Shown in pieces: positions 19,793-27,585 of a DNA stretch of 64,000 nt. The stretch covers positions 992,001-1,056,000 of the forward strand of contig NZ_CP018867.1 of assembly GCF_002849895.1 (NCBI RefSeq). Direction: 5' to 3'. The notes under the pieces were generated by a model. That model searched no databases and was not told the DNA's origin. It saw nothing but the letters and a program-made list of their open reading frames with translations. A program made the translations under genes and the position numbers. Source of the stretch: Companilactobacillus alimentarius DSM 20249. Lineage in GTDB: Bacteria; Bacillota; Bacilli; Lactobacillales; Lactobacillaceae. The first letter of the stretch is position 1, and every line of letters starts with the position of its first letter.

Positions 19793-20584
19793 CTAATTCA
19801 AATGTTTTAAAAAGTAACTTGCAGCAAACAAATCAGCACAACCACCAGGAGAAATATTTTTTTCTTTGGTGAAAGTTTGTAAAGTTTTGAATTGCGGATT
19901 ATCAATCACGCTAGTGGATGAACGTACTATTTCTGAAGAGAGTCGTTGGAATTCTTGTAAAGTTTGTAAATTACTGCGATAAACGATATTCGTATCATTA
20001 ACATTGCTATACAAAACCAACAATCTCCGCATCCAAGTATCATACGTATCACTTTCAGCTTGAAAACTTAAGGCTTTAGAAACATTGACGAAACCACTTT
20101 GGGCTTCACCTTTAGCTCCAGTCAAAGCATACTTTTGTTGCGTTACCATCCCGTGCGTTTTAGTTTTAGTAACAAACTTATCCTGCAAACGTGACAATTT
20201 CTTTACTCCTGTAAGGATCTGTTCCAAATCATCGGTTTGTAAGCTACTAATAACACTGACCAATAATCCTAAGCTCCAAATAGCACCTTTATGCGTATTG
20301 ACCCCATTGGTTGCCTTGAACATATTTTTTTCGGCAATTCTTCCAATACGACCAATTTCTTCACGTAATTTAACATCGAGTGGTTGTTGATAAGAGACAC
20401 GAATCATTTCTTCGAAACCACTTAGTAAACTATCTGCCGATCTATAAAATAAATCGATATTCATATCCGTATGCGATCCATTAGAAATTGCATCGACTAA
20501 TCCAGGTTTAGGCGAAAAAGAAACCTCCCATTTTAAAGCTATCACTGCTTGTTGTGCTAGTTGTAAATAATTTGTTTCAATCAT
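19793..20584 (-). CDS. mdcB: Triphosphoribosyl-dephospho-CoA synthase
   Basis: 263 residues of the CitG/MdcB family, which makes the prosthetic group precursor from dephospho-CoA and ATP. The diagnostic N-terminal segment is EVSFSPKPGLVDAISNGSHTDM (given as SFSPKPGLVD and NGSHTDM), followed by NTHKGAIWSLGLL and, at the C-terminus, ISPGGCADLFAASYFL. It begins three bases after the mdcA stop. The context assigns it to malonate rather than citrate metabolism. Confidence 0.94.
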   Translation of the reverse strand: MIETNYLQLAQQAVIALKWEVSFSPKPGLVDAISNGSHTDMNIDLFYRSADSLLSGFEEMIRVSYQQPLDVKLREEIGRIGRIAEKNMFKATNGVNTHKGAIWSLGLLVSVISSLQTDDLEQILTGVKKLSRLQDKFVTKTKTHGMVTQQKYALTGAKGEAQSGFVNVSKALSFQAESDTYDTWMRRLLVLYSNVNDTNIVYRSNLQTLQEFQRLSSEIVRSSTSVIDNPQFKTLQTFTKEKNISPGGCADLFAASYFLKHLN

Positions 20585-20587
20585 TAA

Positions 20588-22228
20588 TTATGACCAACTT
20601 CTGAATTTTGCAGGTGGATTGTAGAGTCCATCTGACCACTTAACTAAGTCGTCCATGTTTTGAGCTGCAAGAAGCGATCTCTTAGCTTCATTACGATGTA
20701 CGTCTAAGTCTTCTGGTAAAGCAACGATTCCTTTAGCACGTAGATCAGCTAATTGTTTAGGATTACTTCTCAAACCGACTGGTGTGACACCAGCAATTGC
20801 CTCAATCGCGGCTTGTCTTTCGGCCATACTATCGGTCTTGTAAAGATAAGCAATTCCCTCTTCTGTCACGATATGAGTCGTATCTTCGCTATAGATCATA
20901 ATAGGAACGTTAGCTAACTTAGCTTCCTTTTGAACTTCTTCGGCATCCAAATGATCAACGAATACTGGTTTCTTATTGGAGCCAAACGTCTCAACCATTT
21001 GTACAACTAATTTTTGTCCTTTACCTAATGGATCATTGTCAGGACGCAAACTTTGCCAAGCTGGGGTTGAATGACGACGACCATGTGGATTACTACCCAT
21101 ATTAGGAGCACCACCGAATCCAGAAAGACGTCCATTAGTAACAGTTGAAGAATTACCATATTTATCAATCTGTAAAGTTGAGCCCACGAACATGTCTAGC
21201 GCATATTGACCAGCCATTTGACCAAAGGCACGATTGGAACGCATACTGCCATCTTTACCGACGAAGAAAATATCAGGACGATGAGCGATATAATTTTCCA
21301 TTCCGACTTCTCCACCGAAACTGTGGATTGTTTGGACCCAGCCACTTTCAATTGCAGGAATCAAAGTAGGTGTTGGGTTAACTTCCCAATTAGGAACAAT
21401 CTTCCCCTTCAAACCAAGTTGTTCACCATAAGTTGGCAATAACAATTCAATTGCGGCAGTATTGAAACCAACACCATGGTTAACTGTTTGAACATTATGT
21501 TTTTCATAAATACCACGGATTGCCATCATTCCCATAAGAATTTGCAATTCGGTCACATTTTGAGGATCACGGGTAAATAGTGGTTCCAATTGATATGGTT
21601 CATCAGCAGGAACAACAATATCGACCCAGTCACCAGGAATATCCACACGCGGAACTTTATCAACGATTTCATTAGCTTGAACGATGACGATTCCATCCTT
21701 GAAAGCAGCTGATTCAACAATAACTGGTGTCTCTTCTGTATTAGCACCGGTATAAAGATTTCCATCACGATCAACTTTGTCAGCGGCAACTAGGACAACA
21801 TTAGGAATCAAATCAACATACAAACGAGCGTATAACTCTAAGTAAGTATGGATATCGCCAACTTCCACCGTTCCATCAGCAATCATTTGTGAAATTCTAG
21901 TACTCTGAGGTCCTGCAAAGGAAAAGTCTAATTTCTTAGCAATACCAGTTTCAAAAATATCCAAATGCTCAGGACGGGACACACTGGACATGATCATATG
22001 TAGATCATGAACTTTTTCAGGATCTACTGAAGCTAAAGTCTCTGATAAGAAACTAGCTTGTTTTTGATTGTCACCTTCCAAAACAACTCTGTCGCCAGGT
22101 TTGATAACATTTTCTAATAATTCTTTAGCATTTTCTGTTTTAACTAACTTACCGTCTAATAATGATGAAATATTGCTCATCTTACTAGCTTTGGCATCAC
22201 GGTTTTGAGTCCAACTTCTATTAGCCAT
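20588..22228 (-). CDS. mdcA: Malonate decarboxylase alpha subunit (acetyl-S-ACP:malonate ACP transferase)
   Basis: 546 residues, typical for MdcA. The subunit exchanges acetate on the ACP for malonate, releasing acetate and loading malonyl-S-ACP. It belongs to the CoA-transferase-related superfamily. Recognisable segments are KPGDRVVLEGDNQKQASFL (about 43-61), NHGVGFNTAAIELLLPTYGE (about 250-269), NGRLSGFGGAPNMGSNPHGR (about 368-387), and TEEGIAYLYKT. GAGGA precedes the start at seven bases and overlaps the mdcH stop. The mdcA-first core order is preserved, except that mdcH lies upstream. Confidence 0.95.
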   Translation of the reverse strand: MANRSWTQNRDAKASKMSNISSLLDGKLVKTENAKELLENVIKPGDRVVLEGDNQKQASFLSETLASVDPEKVHDLHMIMSSVSRPEHLDIFETGIAKKLDFSFAGPQSTRISQMIADGTVEVGDIHTYLELYARLYVDLIPNVVLVAADKVDRDGNLYTGANTEETPVIVESAAFKDGIVIVQANEIVDKVPRVDIPGDWVDIVVPADEPYQLEPLFTRDPQNVTELQILMGMMAIRGIYEKHNVQTVNHGVGFNTAAIELLLPTYGEQLGLKGKIVPNWEVNPTPTLIPAIESGWVQTIHSFGGEVGMENYIAHRPDIFFVGKDGSMRSNRAFGQMAGQYALDMFVGSTLQIDKYGNSSTVTNGRLSGFGGAPNMGSNPHGRRHSTPAWQSLRPDNDPLGKGQKLVVQMVETFGSNKKPVFVDHLDAEEVQKEAKLANVPIMIYSEDTTHIVTEEGIAYLYKTDSMAERQAAIEAIAGVTPVGLRSNPKQLADLRAKGIVALPEDLDVHRNEAKRSLLAAQNMDDLVKWSDGLYNPPAKFRSWS

Positions 22229-22231
22229 CGA

Positions 22232-23131
22232 TTATCCTCTTTTCCATTTTTCTAACAAAAATTCAATATCATCGAGATTCATACTATTCATGGTGATGGT
22301 TCTAAAATCAGGAAACTTACTCTTAACTAACTTAGTAAAAGTCTGCCCAGGTTTAATCTCAAGTGTTGTATCAATTCCAAGTTCAGACGCAACATCCATC
22401 ATCGTGTCCCAATAAACGGGATGAGTCAGGTTGTTGATCATATCGTATTTGATACCGTCGACTTTTCTTATAGCGTGACCATTGTAATTAGCTAAGTAAG
22501 TACATTGTGGATTCTGCAATTCAATATTTGCCAATTCTTTTTCCAACACGTCAGCAACTTTTTGCATCAAAGGAGAATGTGACGGAACTGGCACTTTTAA
22601 AAGTACTGTTTTCTGAGCACTGTTTTCCTTCGCCAATGTCAAAACTTTCTTAATACCCACAATCGAGCCAGAAATCACAGTTTGTAATTCCGAGTTTTGA
22701 TTTGAAGTAAAGACTGGTTGGTCATTATTATTAACTTGACTCACTAAATTGGAAACTTCTTTTCTCGTCAAGCCAACGATTGCACCCATCCCATAGCCTG
22801 TTGGATAAGATTCTTGCATCTTCATTGAACGGATGTAGACAATCTTAATCGCATCATCTTCACTAATAACACCTGAAGCAACTGCTGCTGCAAAAATTCC
22901 TAAAGAATGACCTGCAACTGCGTCTGGTTTTTGCTTAATTGACTGTAACTGTCGGATACTAAATAATTGCAACATCAAAATTCCTAACTGAATCTGAATC
23001 GAATCATGATATGCTTTCTCATCATCTTGCAATTGCACTCCAGTTAATTCTTTTACCCGTTGAATCATTTCTTGTGGGACTTCTTTCAACATCCCACTTC
23101 TTTGACCACCTTGGCCTGGAAATATCCACAA
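22232..23131 (-). CDS. mdcH: Malonyl-S-ACP epsilon transacylase (malonyl-CoA:ACP transacylase type)
   Basis: About 300 residues of the FabD/MdcH family. MdcH primes the carrier by transferring malonyl from malonyl-CoA to MdcC. Motifs: FPGQGGQRSGML at the N-terminus, the serine nucleophile in AGHSLGIFAAA (near residue 92), the arginine in YIRSMKMQ, and the histidine in VPSHSPLM. The start is uncertain. The TTG at 23131 is 18 bases from the only Shine-Dalgarno (GGAGG at 23150-23154), while in-frame ATC (23140) or ATT (23143) lie nine or six bases away. It is the first gene of the operon. Confidence 0.93.
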   Translation of the reverse strand: MWIFPGQGGQRSGMLKEVPQEMIQRVKELTGVQLQDDEKAYHDSIQIQLGILMLQLFSIRQLQSIKQKPDAVAGHSLGIFAAAVASGVISEDDAIKIVYIRSMKMQESYPTGYGMGAIVGLTRKEVSNLVSQVNNNDQPVFTSNQNSELQTVISGSIVGIKKVLTLAKENSAQKTVLLKVPVPSHSPLMQKVADVLEKELANIELQNPQCTYLANYNGHAIRKVDGIKYDMINNLTHPVYWDTMMDVASELGIDTTLEIKPGQTFTKLVKSKFPDFRTITMNSMNLDDIEFLLEKWKRG

Positions 23132-23168
23132 AGTTCTGATAATTAATCACCTCCAACAATCCTTCCTA

Positions 23169-23179
23169 TTGATCTCACA
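23169..23179. promoter_or_regulatory. Shared 11-mer at the mdcH promoter (candidate MdcR site)
   Basis: TTGATCTCACA on the plus strand occurs here and again at 24191-24201, upstream of the acyltransferase-like gene. Here it continues into a short dyad (ATCT-CAC-AGAT) and lies at the expected mdcH transcription start. Confidence 0.4.
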
Positions 23180-23184
23180 GATTC

Positions 23185-23213
23185 AGTATAATTGCGAATT
23201 CATAACATGTATA
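23185..23213 (-). promoter_or_regulatory. Putative mdcH operon promoter
   Basis: On the minus strand TATACA, a 17-base spacer and TATACT read toward mdcH. A divergent candidate for mdcR (TTGCGA, 17 bases, TATATA at 23192-23220) overlaps it, as expected for a LysR-controlled pair. Confidence 0.5.
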
Positions 23214-23234
23214 ATATATAAAAAGCAAGATACT

Positions 23235-23248
23235 TAACCATTTGGTTA
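23235..23248. promoter_or_regulatory. Palindrome upstream of the mdcR ribosome binding site
   Basis: TAACCA-TT-TGGTTA is a perfect inverted repeat ending three bases before the mdcR GGAGG (23252-23256). It could be an autoregulatory site or a small RNA hairpin next to the ribosome binding site. Confidence 0.45.
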
Positions 23249-23264
23249 TGTGGAGGTGCGTATT

Positions 23265-24140
23265 TTGAATCTTAATCAATTAAAATATTTTGTCGTCGTT
23301 GCTAATCAGGAAAGCATCACCAAAGCAGCTAGTATTCTTTATGTATCGCAGCCTGCTGTGAGTAAAACTATCAAGCAATTAGAAGATGAATTGAATACCA
23401 AGCTGTTTGATCGGACGGGTCGAACTCTGAAATTGAATCGAGCTGGTAAATTATTTTACAGTTACGTCAACGACAGCCTAGAGGAATTGAATCGAGGAAT
23501 ATCTGCTGTTAAAGGTGGACTTGATCAAACTCAATATCCCGTTTCCCTATTAATGGAAGTAGCCTCTCCTTTTATTCCTAACATTGTCACTAATATTAAA
23601 GAAAAATTCCCTAATGTTAGATTGAACATCGCTCAACATAACGTTAGGGAAACCGATTTTAAACGATTCGACTTTATTATCACAAGTACTCCTTTACAAG
23701 GATTGACCAATGTACCCGTATTAAAGGAAGAAATTTTTGTTGGTTGGAATATCAACTACGGTTATAGCCAGCATTTCGTCAAACCAGAGGAATTAACTTC
23801 TGAGAAAATGATTGGTCTCTCTCCTGACAACCCCTTGCGTGTGACAATCGATAAATATTTTTTAAAACGGGATATCACTTTAAACTATAAGTATGAGGCC
23901 GATGATCCGGCAACTGTCCGTGGAATCATTGAAGCTGGTGTTGGTCTAAGTTTTATTCCCTCTGTCACTTGGCAAACTATCGATTCCAAAGTCCAACTAG
24001 CACGCCTGACTCCTGACCCTTTACAACGAACGATTTATCTTGCTTCACCCCATAAAAATCTTAGCAATACCCAACGTGAAATCAGTAATGAACTGATTTT
24101 GATTTTCTTATCCTTTCAACGCTCCGAATTAAAAATTTAG
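23265..24140 (+). CDS. mdcR: LysR-type regulator, probable malonate regulator
   Basis: 291 residues. The N-terminal winged helix-turn-helix is classical LysR (LNQLKYFVVVANQESITKAASILYVSQPAVSKTIKQLEDELNTKLFDR, quoted here as NQLKYFVVVANQES and VSQPAVSKTIKQLE). The rest is a periplasmic-binding-protein-like effector domain. The TTG start at 23265 has GGAGG at eight bases; the GTG further upstream overlaps that site. Divergence from the mdc operon and the family both suggest that it activates mdc genes in response to malonate, as known for MdcR of Klebsiella. The effector is inferred. Confidence 0.88.
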   Translation: MNLNQLKYFVVVANQESITKAASILYVSQPAVSKTIKQLEDELNTKLFDRTGRTLKLNRAGKLFYSYVNDSLEELNRGISAVKGGLDQTQYPVSLLMEVASPFIPNIVTNIKEKFPNVRLNIAQHNVRETDFKRFDFIITSTPLQGLTNVPVLKEEIFVGWNINYGYSQHFVKPEELTSEKMIGLSPDNPLRVTIDKYFLKRDITLNYKYEADDPATVRGIIEAGVGLSFIPSVTWQTIDSKVQLARLTPDPLQRTIYLASPHKNLSNTQREISNELILIFLSFQRSELKI

Positions 24141-24169
24141 TTGCAATTTTTTCGAGATGAGAATATATT
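24141..24169 (+). promoter_or_regulatory. Putative promoter of the acyltransferase-like gene
   Basis: TTGCAA, a 17-base spacer and TATATT lie between mdcR and the next gene. They suggest separate transcription of the latter rather than mere readthrough from mdcR. Confidence 0.5.
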
Positions 24170-24190
24170 GAGTCTAAATATTTCCTTTTG

Positions 24191-24201
24191 TTGATCTCAC
24201 A
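24191..24201. promoter_or_regulatory. Second copy of the shared 11-mer
   Basis: The same TTGATCTCACA as at 23169-23179, here in the untranslated leader of the acyltransferase-like gene, 24 bases before its start codon. It may link this gene to malonate control. Confidence 0.4.
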
Positions 24202-24224
24202 ATTTTACAAGGGGAGATCGTCAC

Positions 24225-25349
24225 ATGAATATAAAAAAAGACATTACGCCCAAAGCTGATATAGGTGACTATATGAAAGTCTTTGCTTGTACTGCCGTTA
24301 TGATGCAGACCGTACTTAGTTTAGTTTTATCAGCCAATCCTAGTTTTAGTTATCAAACTCCAATCGGAATTATTTATAACTTGGTGAAGTTTACTGCTCC
24401 AGCCTTTATTTTTGGTATTTTATATACCACGACTCGGACCACAAATGAAAACACCTGGGGTAATTATGGTGGATATATGAAGAAACAATGGTCTGCTCTT
24501 TTTGTGCCCACGATTTGGTGGACCCTAGCTTACCTATTAATTTTTCCAAATGTCCAACAAGTCAATAAATTTAATAATCTTGCTTCTTTTTGTTGGCATT
24601 TCATCAATGGTAATGCTGCACCGCACTTGTGGTATAACACGATGATGTTACAGTTCATCATCTTAATGCCTTTCTTTTGGGCTCTAGCCCATTGGGTAAA
24701 GGGCAATGTTAAACGTGGTCTTTGGACCATTATTTTGACTGTATTAGTATTCGGTGCTTGGATTTATTTCTACGATATGCAAGTCTTTCACGGACCTCAT
24801 GAACAAAGTTGGTACTTACTGGATAGAATCTTTATTAGTTTCGCTATCTATGGTATTTTTGGAGTCTTAGCTTGGATGTTTCGTACTAAATTGGAAAGCT
24901 TTCTCAAAAAGGCCTTTCCAATTTTGATAATCTTACTAGTAGCTGTCTTCTACTGGACCAACCGCGAATTATTTGCTTTCGGATACCCAGTTAGTTTAGC
25001 CAATGCGCCTTACTATAAGCCTTCAATGACACTGTATGCTCTTTTAGTAATCGGATTAGTAGCAACACTTGCAATTCATCACATTAATACTAATTCGAAA
25101 GCTTTACCGATTTTTCACTTTCTAGCAACTTACGCTTATCGAGCTTACCTGTCCAACGTTTTCTGGCTTCAAATCATTTGGAGATTAGGTGGACAAAATT
25201 TATCAGAAATTAATCCAATTTTAGCTATTGTTGTTTGCTATTTATTAACTTGGATATTATCATTTGCTTCAGCCTACACGTTCCACATTGTTTGGTCTAA
25301 AGTTAAAAATTCTGTTACTAGACAGGGTGTTTCTACCGAAACCAAATAA
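24225..25349 (+). CDS. Membrane acyltransferase-3-like protein of unknown function
   Basis: 374 residues with about ten predicted membrane helices, resembling the acyltransferase-3 (OafA/WecH-like) superfamily. The first segment, DIGDYMKVFACTAVMMQTVLS, aligns with the family's D-x-x-K-helix, and NAAPHLWYNTMMLQFIILM matches the HLWF region. The histidine normally found at the end of the first helix is absent (QT instead), so acyl transfer is doubtful. The start has GGGGAG at eight bases. Its position next to mdcR and the shared upstream 11-mer suggest a tie to malonate use; a transport or sensing role is only a guess. No terminator was seen before clpP. Confidence 0.65.
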   Translation: MNIKKDITPKADIGDYMKVFACTAVMMQTVLSLVLSANPSFSYQTPIGIIYNLVKFTAPAFIFGILYTTTRTTNENTWGNYGGYMKKQWSALFVPTIWWTLAYLLIFPNVQQVNKFNNLASFCWHFINGNAAPHLWYNTMMLQFIILMPFFWALAHWVKGNVKRGLWTIILTVLVFGAWIYFYDMQVFHGPHEQSWYLLDRIFISFAIYGIFGVLAWMFRTKLESFLKKAFPILIILLVAVFYWTNRELFAFGYPVSLANAPYYKPSMTLYALLVIGLVATLAIHHINTNSKALPIFHFLATYAYRAYLSNVFWLQIIWRLGGQNLSEINPILAIVVCYLLTWILSFASAYTFHIVWSKVKNSVTRQGVSTETK

Positions 25350-25376
25350 TTATTTTTATTTATCAAGCTTTGTTTG

Positions 25377-25405
25377 TTGACCCCATATTAATATTATGCT
25401 AAATT
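25377..25405 (+). promoter_or_regulatory. Putative clpP promoter
   Basis: TTGACC, a 17-base spacer and TAAATT. The -10 region runs into the CIRCE element. A single CtsR-like heptad (GGTCAAC on the minus strand) overlaps the -35, but no proper second heptad is present. Confidence 0.6.
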
Positions 25406-25430
25406 AGCACTGTGCTATTAAGAGTGCTAA
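25404..25430 (+). promoter_or_regulatory. CIRCE element (HrcA operator) upstream of clpP
   Basis: Arms TTAGCACTG (25404-25412) and GAGTGCTAA (25422-25430) are separated by exactly nine bases. This equals the CIRCE consensus TTAGCACTC-N9-GAGTGCTAA with one mismatch. It overlaps the -10 and start site, the usual place for HrcA repression. Confidence 0.92.
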
Positions 25431-25450
25431 TTAAAAACAGGAGGCATTTT

Positions 25451-26038
25451 ATGTTAGTTCCTACAGTTATTGAACAGAGTTCACGTGGCGAACGTGCCTA
25501 TGATATTTACTCAAGATTATTAAAAGACAGAATCATCATGTTGTCAGGTGAGGTTAACAGTCAAATGGCTAATACAGTCATTGCTGAATTGCTATTCCTA
25601 GACGCTCAGGATTCAGATAAGGATATTTCTATGTACATCAACTCTCCCGGTGGCTCAGTTACCGATGGATTGGCTATCATGGATACTATGAATTTCGTTA
25701 AATCTGACGTCCAAACAATTGCAACAGGTATGGCTGCTTCAATGGCCAGTGTCTTGTTGTCAGCTGGTACTAAAGGCAAGCGTTTTGCCCTACCAAACTC
25801 AACTGTCCTCATTCACCAACCATTAGGTGGTGCTCAAGGTCAACAAACAGAAATTGAAATTGCTGCTCAAGAGATCTTGAAGACAAGAAAGAGATTAAAT
25901 CACATTTTGGCTGATAATTCTGGTCAAACCTTTGAAAAACTACAAAAGGATACTGATCGTGACAACTACATGACAGCCCAAGAAGCTAAGGATTATGGTT
26001 TGATTGATGAAATCATGACTAATAAAGCTGAAAAGTAA
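25451..26038 (+). CDS. clpP: ATP-dependent Clp protease proteolytic subunit
   Basis: 195 residues, the usual length. ClpP is the serine protease barrel that works with ClpX/ClpC/ClpE unfoldases. Visible features: [28 protein letters not shown] at the N-terminus (quoted partly: [19 protein letters not shown]), the catalytic Ser in [14 protein letters not shown], His in [17 protein letters not shown], and Asp in [14 protein letters not shown] chose ATG at 25451 behind CAGGAGG; the longer frame runs back through CIRCE. It is transcribed opposite to whiA and cggR, its usual neighbours in lactobacilli. Confidence 0.98.
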   Translation: MLVPTVIEQSSRGERAYDIYSRLLKDRIIMLSGEVNSQMANTVIAELLFLDAQDSDKDISMYINSPGGSVTDGLAIMDTMNFVKSDVQTIATGMAASMASVLLSAGTKGKRFALPNSTVLIHQPLGGAQGQQTEIEIAAQEILKTRKRLNHILADNSGQTFEKLQKDTDRDNYMTAQEAKDYGLIDEIMTNKAEK

Positions 26039-26058
26039 TTTTTACTCAGTAAAGTTTT

Positions 26059-26095
26059 AAAAACAGCTAGATCATTTTGATCTAGCTGTTTTTTT
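26059..26095. terminator. Terminator after clpP, also facing tetR
   Basis: A 16-bp perfect stem (arm AAAAACAGCTAGATCA) with a TTT loop is followed by a T-run on the plus strand. It lies between the convergent clpP and tetR genes. Confidence 0.92.
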
Positions 26096-26123
26096 GTTCT
26101 CTTCATTTTGACAATTGAATTAA

Positions 26124-26741
26124 TTATTTTCTTGATTTTCCTATTCCCAGCATTTGATAAGGCGATAGATACAACCCTTTCATAATTATTTTTGAAACTG
26201 CTTCCTTAGTCAAACCATCATCGCCATCGATCCAAGTTTTAATAATAGTCAGAATCATACTAGTGATCAAACGAATCGCATACTCATTTGGAATACTAGA
26301 AGTAAAATCTTGATTTCCCTTAACTCGCTTTAGATCATTCAAAATAGCCGTTTTTAATTCTGCCGTAATTGTAGGATAAAATTCTGGATCGCCATTGATT
26401 CCTAGCATAAATCTGACTAATTCTTTGTTTTCAGCAACCAAGTCGACCAGATTTTTAATCACTGGATATGGTTTGTCCTCAGAAAAATATCGATAATCCA
26501 TTGATTCACTCATTTCCGTACGCAAAATCATCTGAACTTGCTCGATGAATCCTTTGGTGACTTGATTGACCAAATCATTTTTATCAAGAAAATGTAAATA
26601 AAATGTTCCACGATTAATGTGACTGACTCGAGTAATGTCACTGACTGAAATTTGAGCCAAAGGTTTTGTCTGCCCAACTTCTAGCAATGCTTGAATAATA
26701 TTTGTTTCAGTTTTTTCTTGTCGCTCTTTTTGTGATGCCAT
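26124..26741 (-). CDS. TetR/AcrR family regulator
   Basis: 205 residues. The N-terminal TetR helix-turn-helix is clear (IIQALLEVGQTKPLAQISVSDITRVSHINRGTFYLHFLDKNDL; key part VSDITRVSHINRGTFYLHF). The C-terminal helical domain is of the type seen in DhaS/YbiH-like regulators. It is divergent from an ABC exporter and probably represses it. AGGAG lies six bases before the start. The ligand is unknown. Confidence 0.9.
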   Translation of the reverse strand: MASQKERQEKTETNIIQALLEVGQTKPLAQISVSDITRVSHINRGTFYLHFLDKNDLVNQVTKGFIEQVQMILRTEMSESMDYRYFSEDKPYPVIKNLVDLVAENKELVRFMLGINGDPEFYPTITAELKTAILNDLKRVKGNQDFTSSIPNEYAIRLITSMILTIIKTWIDGDDGLTKEAVSKIIMKGLYLSPYQMLGIGKSRK

Positions 26742-26817
26742 GCTACTCTCCTAACTTAATCAACACTTTTTACAAATCTGAACATTGAAATAGAACCATC
26801 TAATGGTTTAATGACCT

Positions 26818-26843
26818 TGAACAATTAATCAACACGGTGTTCA
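26818..26843. promoter_or_regulatory. Inverted repeat between tetR and the ABC genes (candidate operator)
   Basis: TGAACA (26818-26823) and TGTTCA (26838-26843) form an inverted repeat with a 14-base spacer. A further TGAACA lies at 26779-26784. The location in the divergent region fits a TetR operator, but the spacer is long. Confidence 0.4.
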
Positions 26844-26871
26844 TTATATTATCAGTTGGAGGGGAAATACA

Positions 26872-27576
26872 ATGACAAATTTTATTTCAGTCAAAAATGA
26901 AACCAAAACTTATGGGAAAGGAACCAATGCCGTTAATGCTAATGATGATATTAGTTTTGAAATTGCTCAAGGAGAACTCACTATTATTTTAGGAGCCTCT
27001 GGAGCTGGGAAGTCCACACTCCTAAATGTTTTAGGAGGAATGGACAAGCTTACTAGCGGATCAGTCAATATTAATGGCGTCGAGTTAGCTACTTTAGATA
27101 CAAAAGGTTTAACAACTTATCGTCGTAAAAAAATTGGCTTTGTTTTTCAATTTTATAATCTAGTTCAGAACTTAACAACCTTGGAGAATGTCGAATTAGC
27201 AGCTGAAATCACCGAGCAGCCGATGCGTGCAAAAGACGCTTTAGAAGCAGTGGGACTTAAATCTAGGATGAATAACTTTCCTGCCCAACTATCAGGTGGT
27301 GAACAACAACGAGTTGCCATCGCACGTGCAATTGCTAAAAACCCTGATCTACTACTGGCAGATGAACCAACAGGTGCTCTCGATTACAAAACAGGTAAAA
27401 AGATTTTACAACTATTTCAAGATTTCACCCATAATTATCACAAAAACGTAATTATCGTGACTCATAATAGTCTGATCAAAAAAATGGCCGACCATGTAAT
27501 CGAAATCACCGATGGTCAAATTAAGTCGGAGACACATAATCCTAATCCAATGCCAGTTGAAAAACTCGAATGGTAG
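26872..27576 (+). CDS. ABC transporter ATP-binding protein (MacB/LolD type)
   Basis: 234 residues. Walker A is GASGAGKST, the Q-loop is in FVFQFYNLV, the signature is [19 protein letters not shown], and Walker B is [12 protein letters not shown], followed by the H-loop VTHN. This is the subfamily that pairs with FtsX-like permeases. It starts after GGAGGGG and is separated by nine bases from the permease gene. Such exporters in lactobacilli handle peptides or lipids; the substrate is unknown. Confidence 0.93.
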   Translation: MTNFISVKNETKTYGKGTNAVNANDDISFEIAQGELTIILGASGAGKSTLLNVLGGMDKLTSGSVNINGVELATLDTKGLTTYRRKKIGFVFQFYNLVQNLTTLENVELAAEITEQPMRAKDALEAVGLKSRMNNFPAQLSGGEQQRVAIARAIAKNPDLLLADEPTGALDYKTGKKILQLFQDFTHNYHKNVIIVTHNSLIKKMADHVIEITDGQIKSETHNPNPMPVEKLEW

Positions 27577-27585
27577 GTGTAGAAA

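Noticed and set aside
19793..22228. Citrate lyase (citF/citG-like) as identity of the carrier-protein enzyme genes
   Set aside because: MdcA-type alpha subunit, MdcC with the ASGDLEV serine, MdcD/E and MdcH are specific for malonate decarboxylase; no citE or citC is present.
25368..25384. Full CtsR box at clpP
   Set aside because: Only one heptad resembles the site; the second half with the correct three-base spacing is missing.
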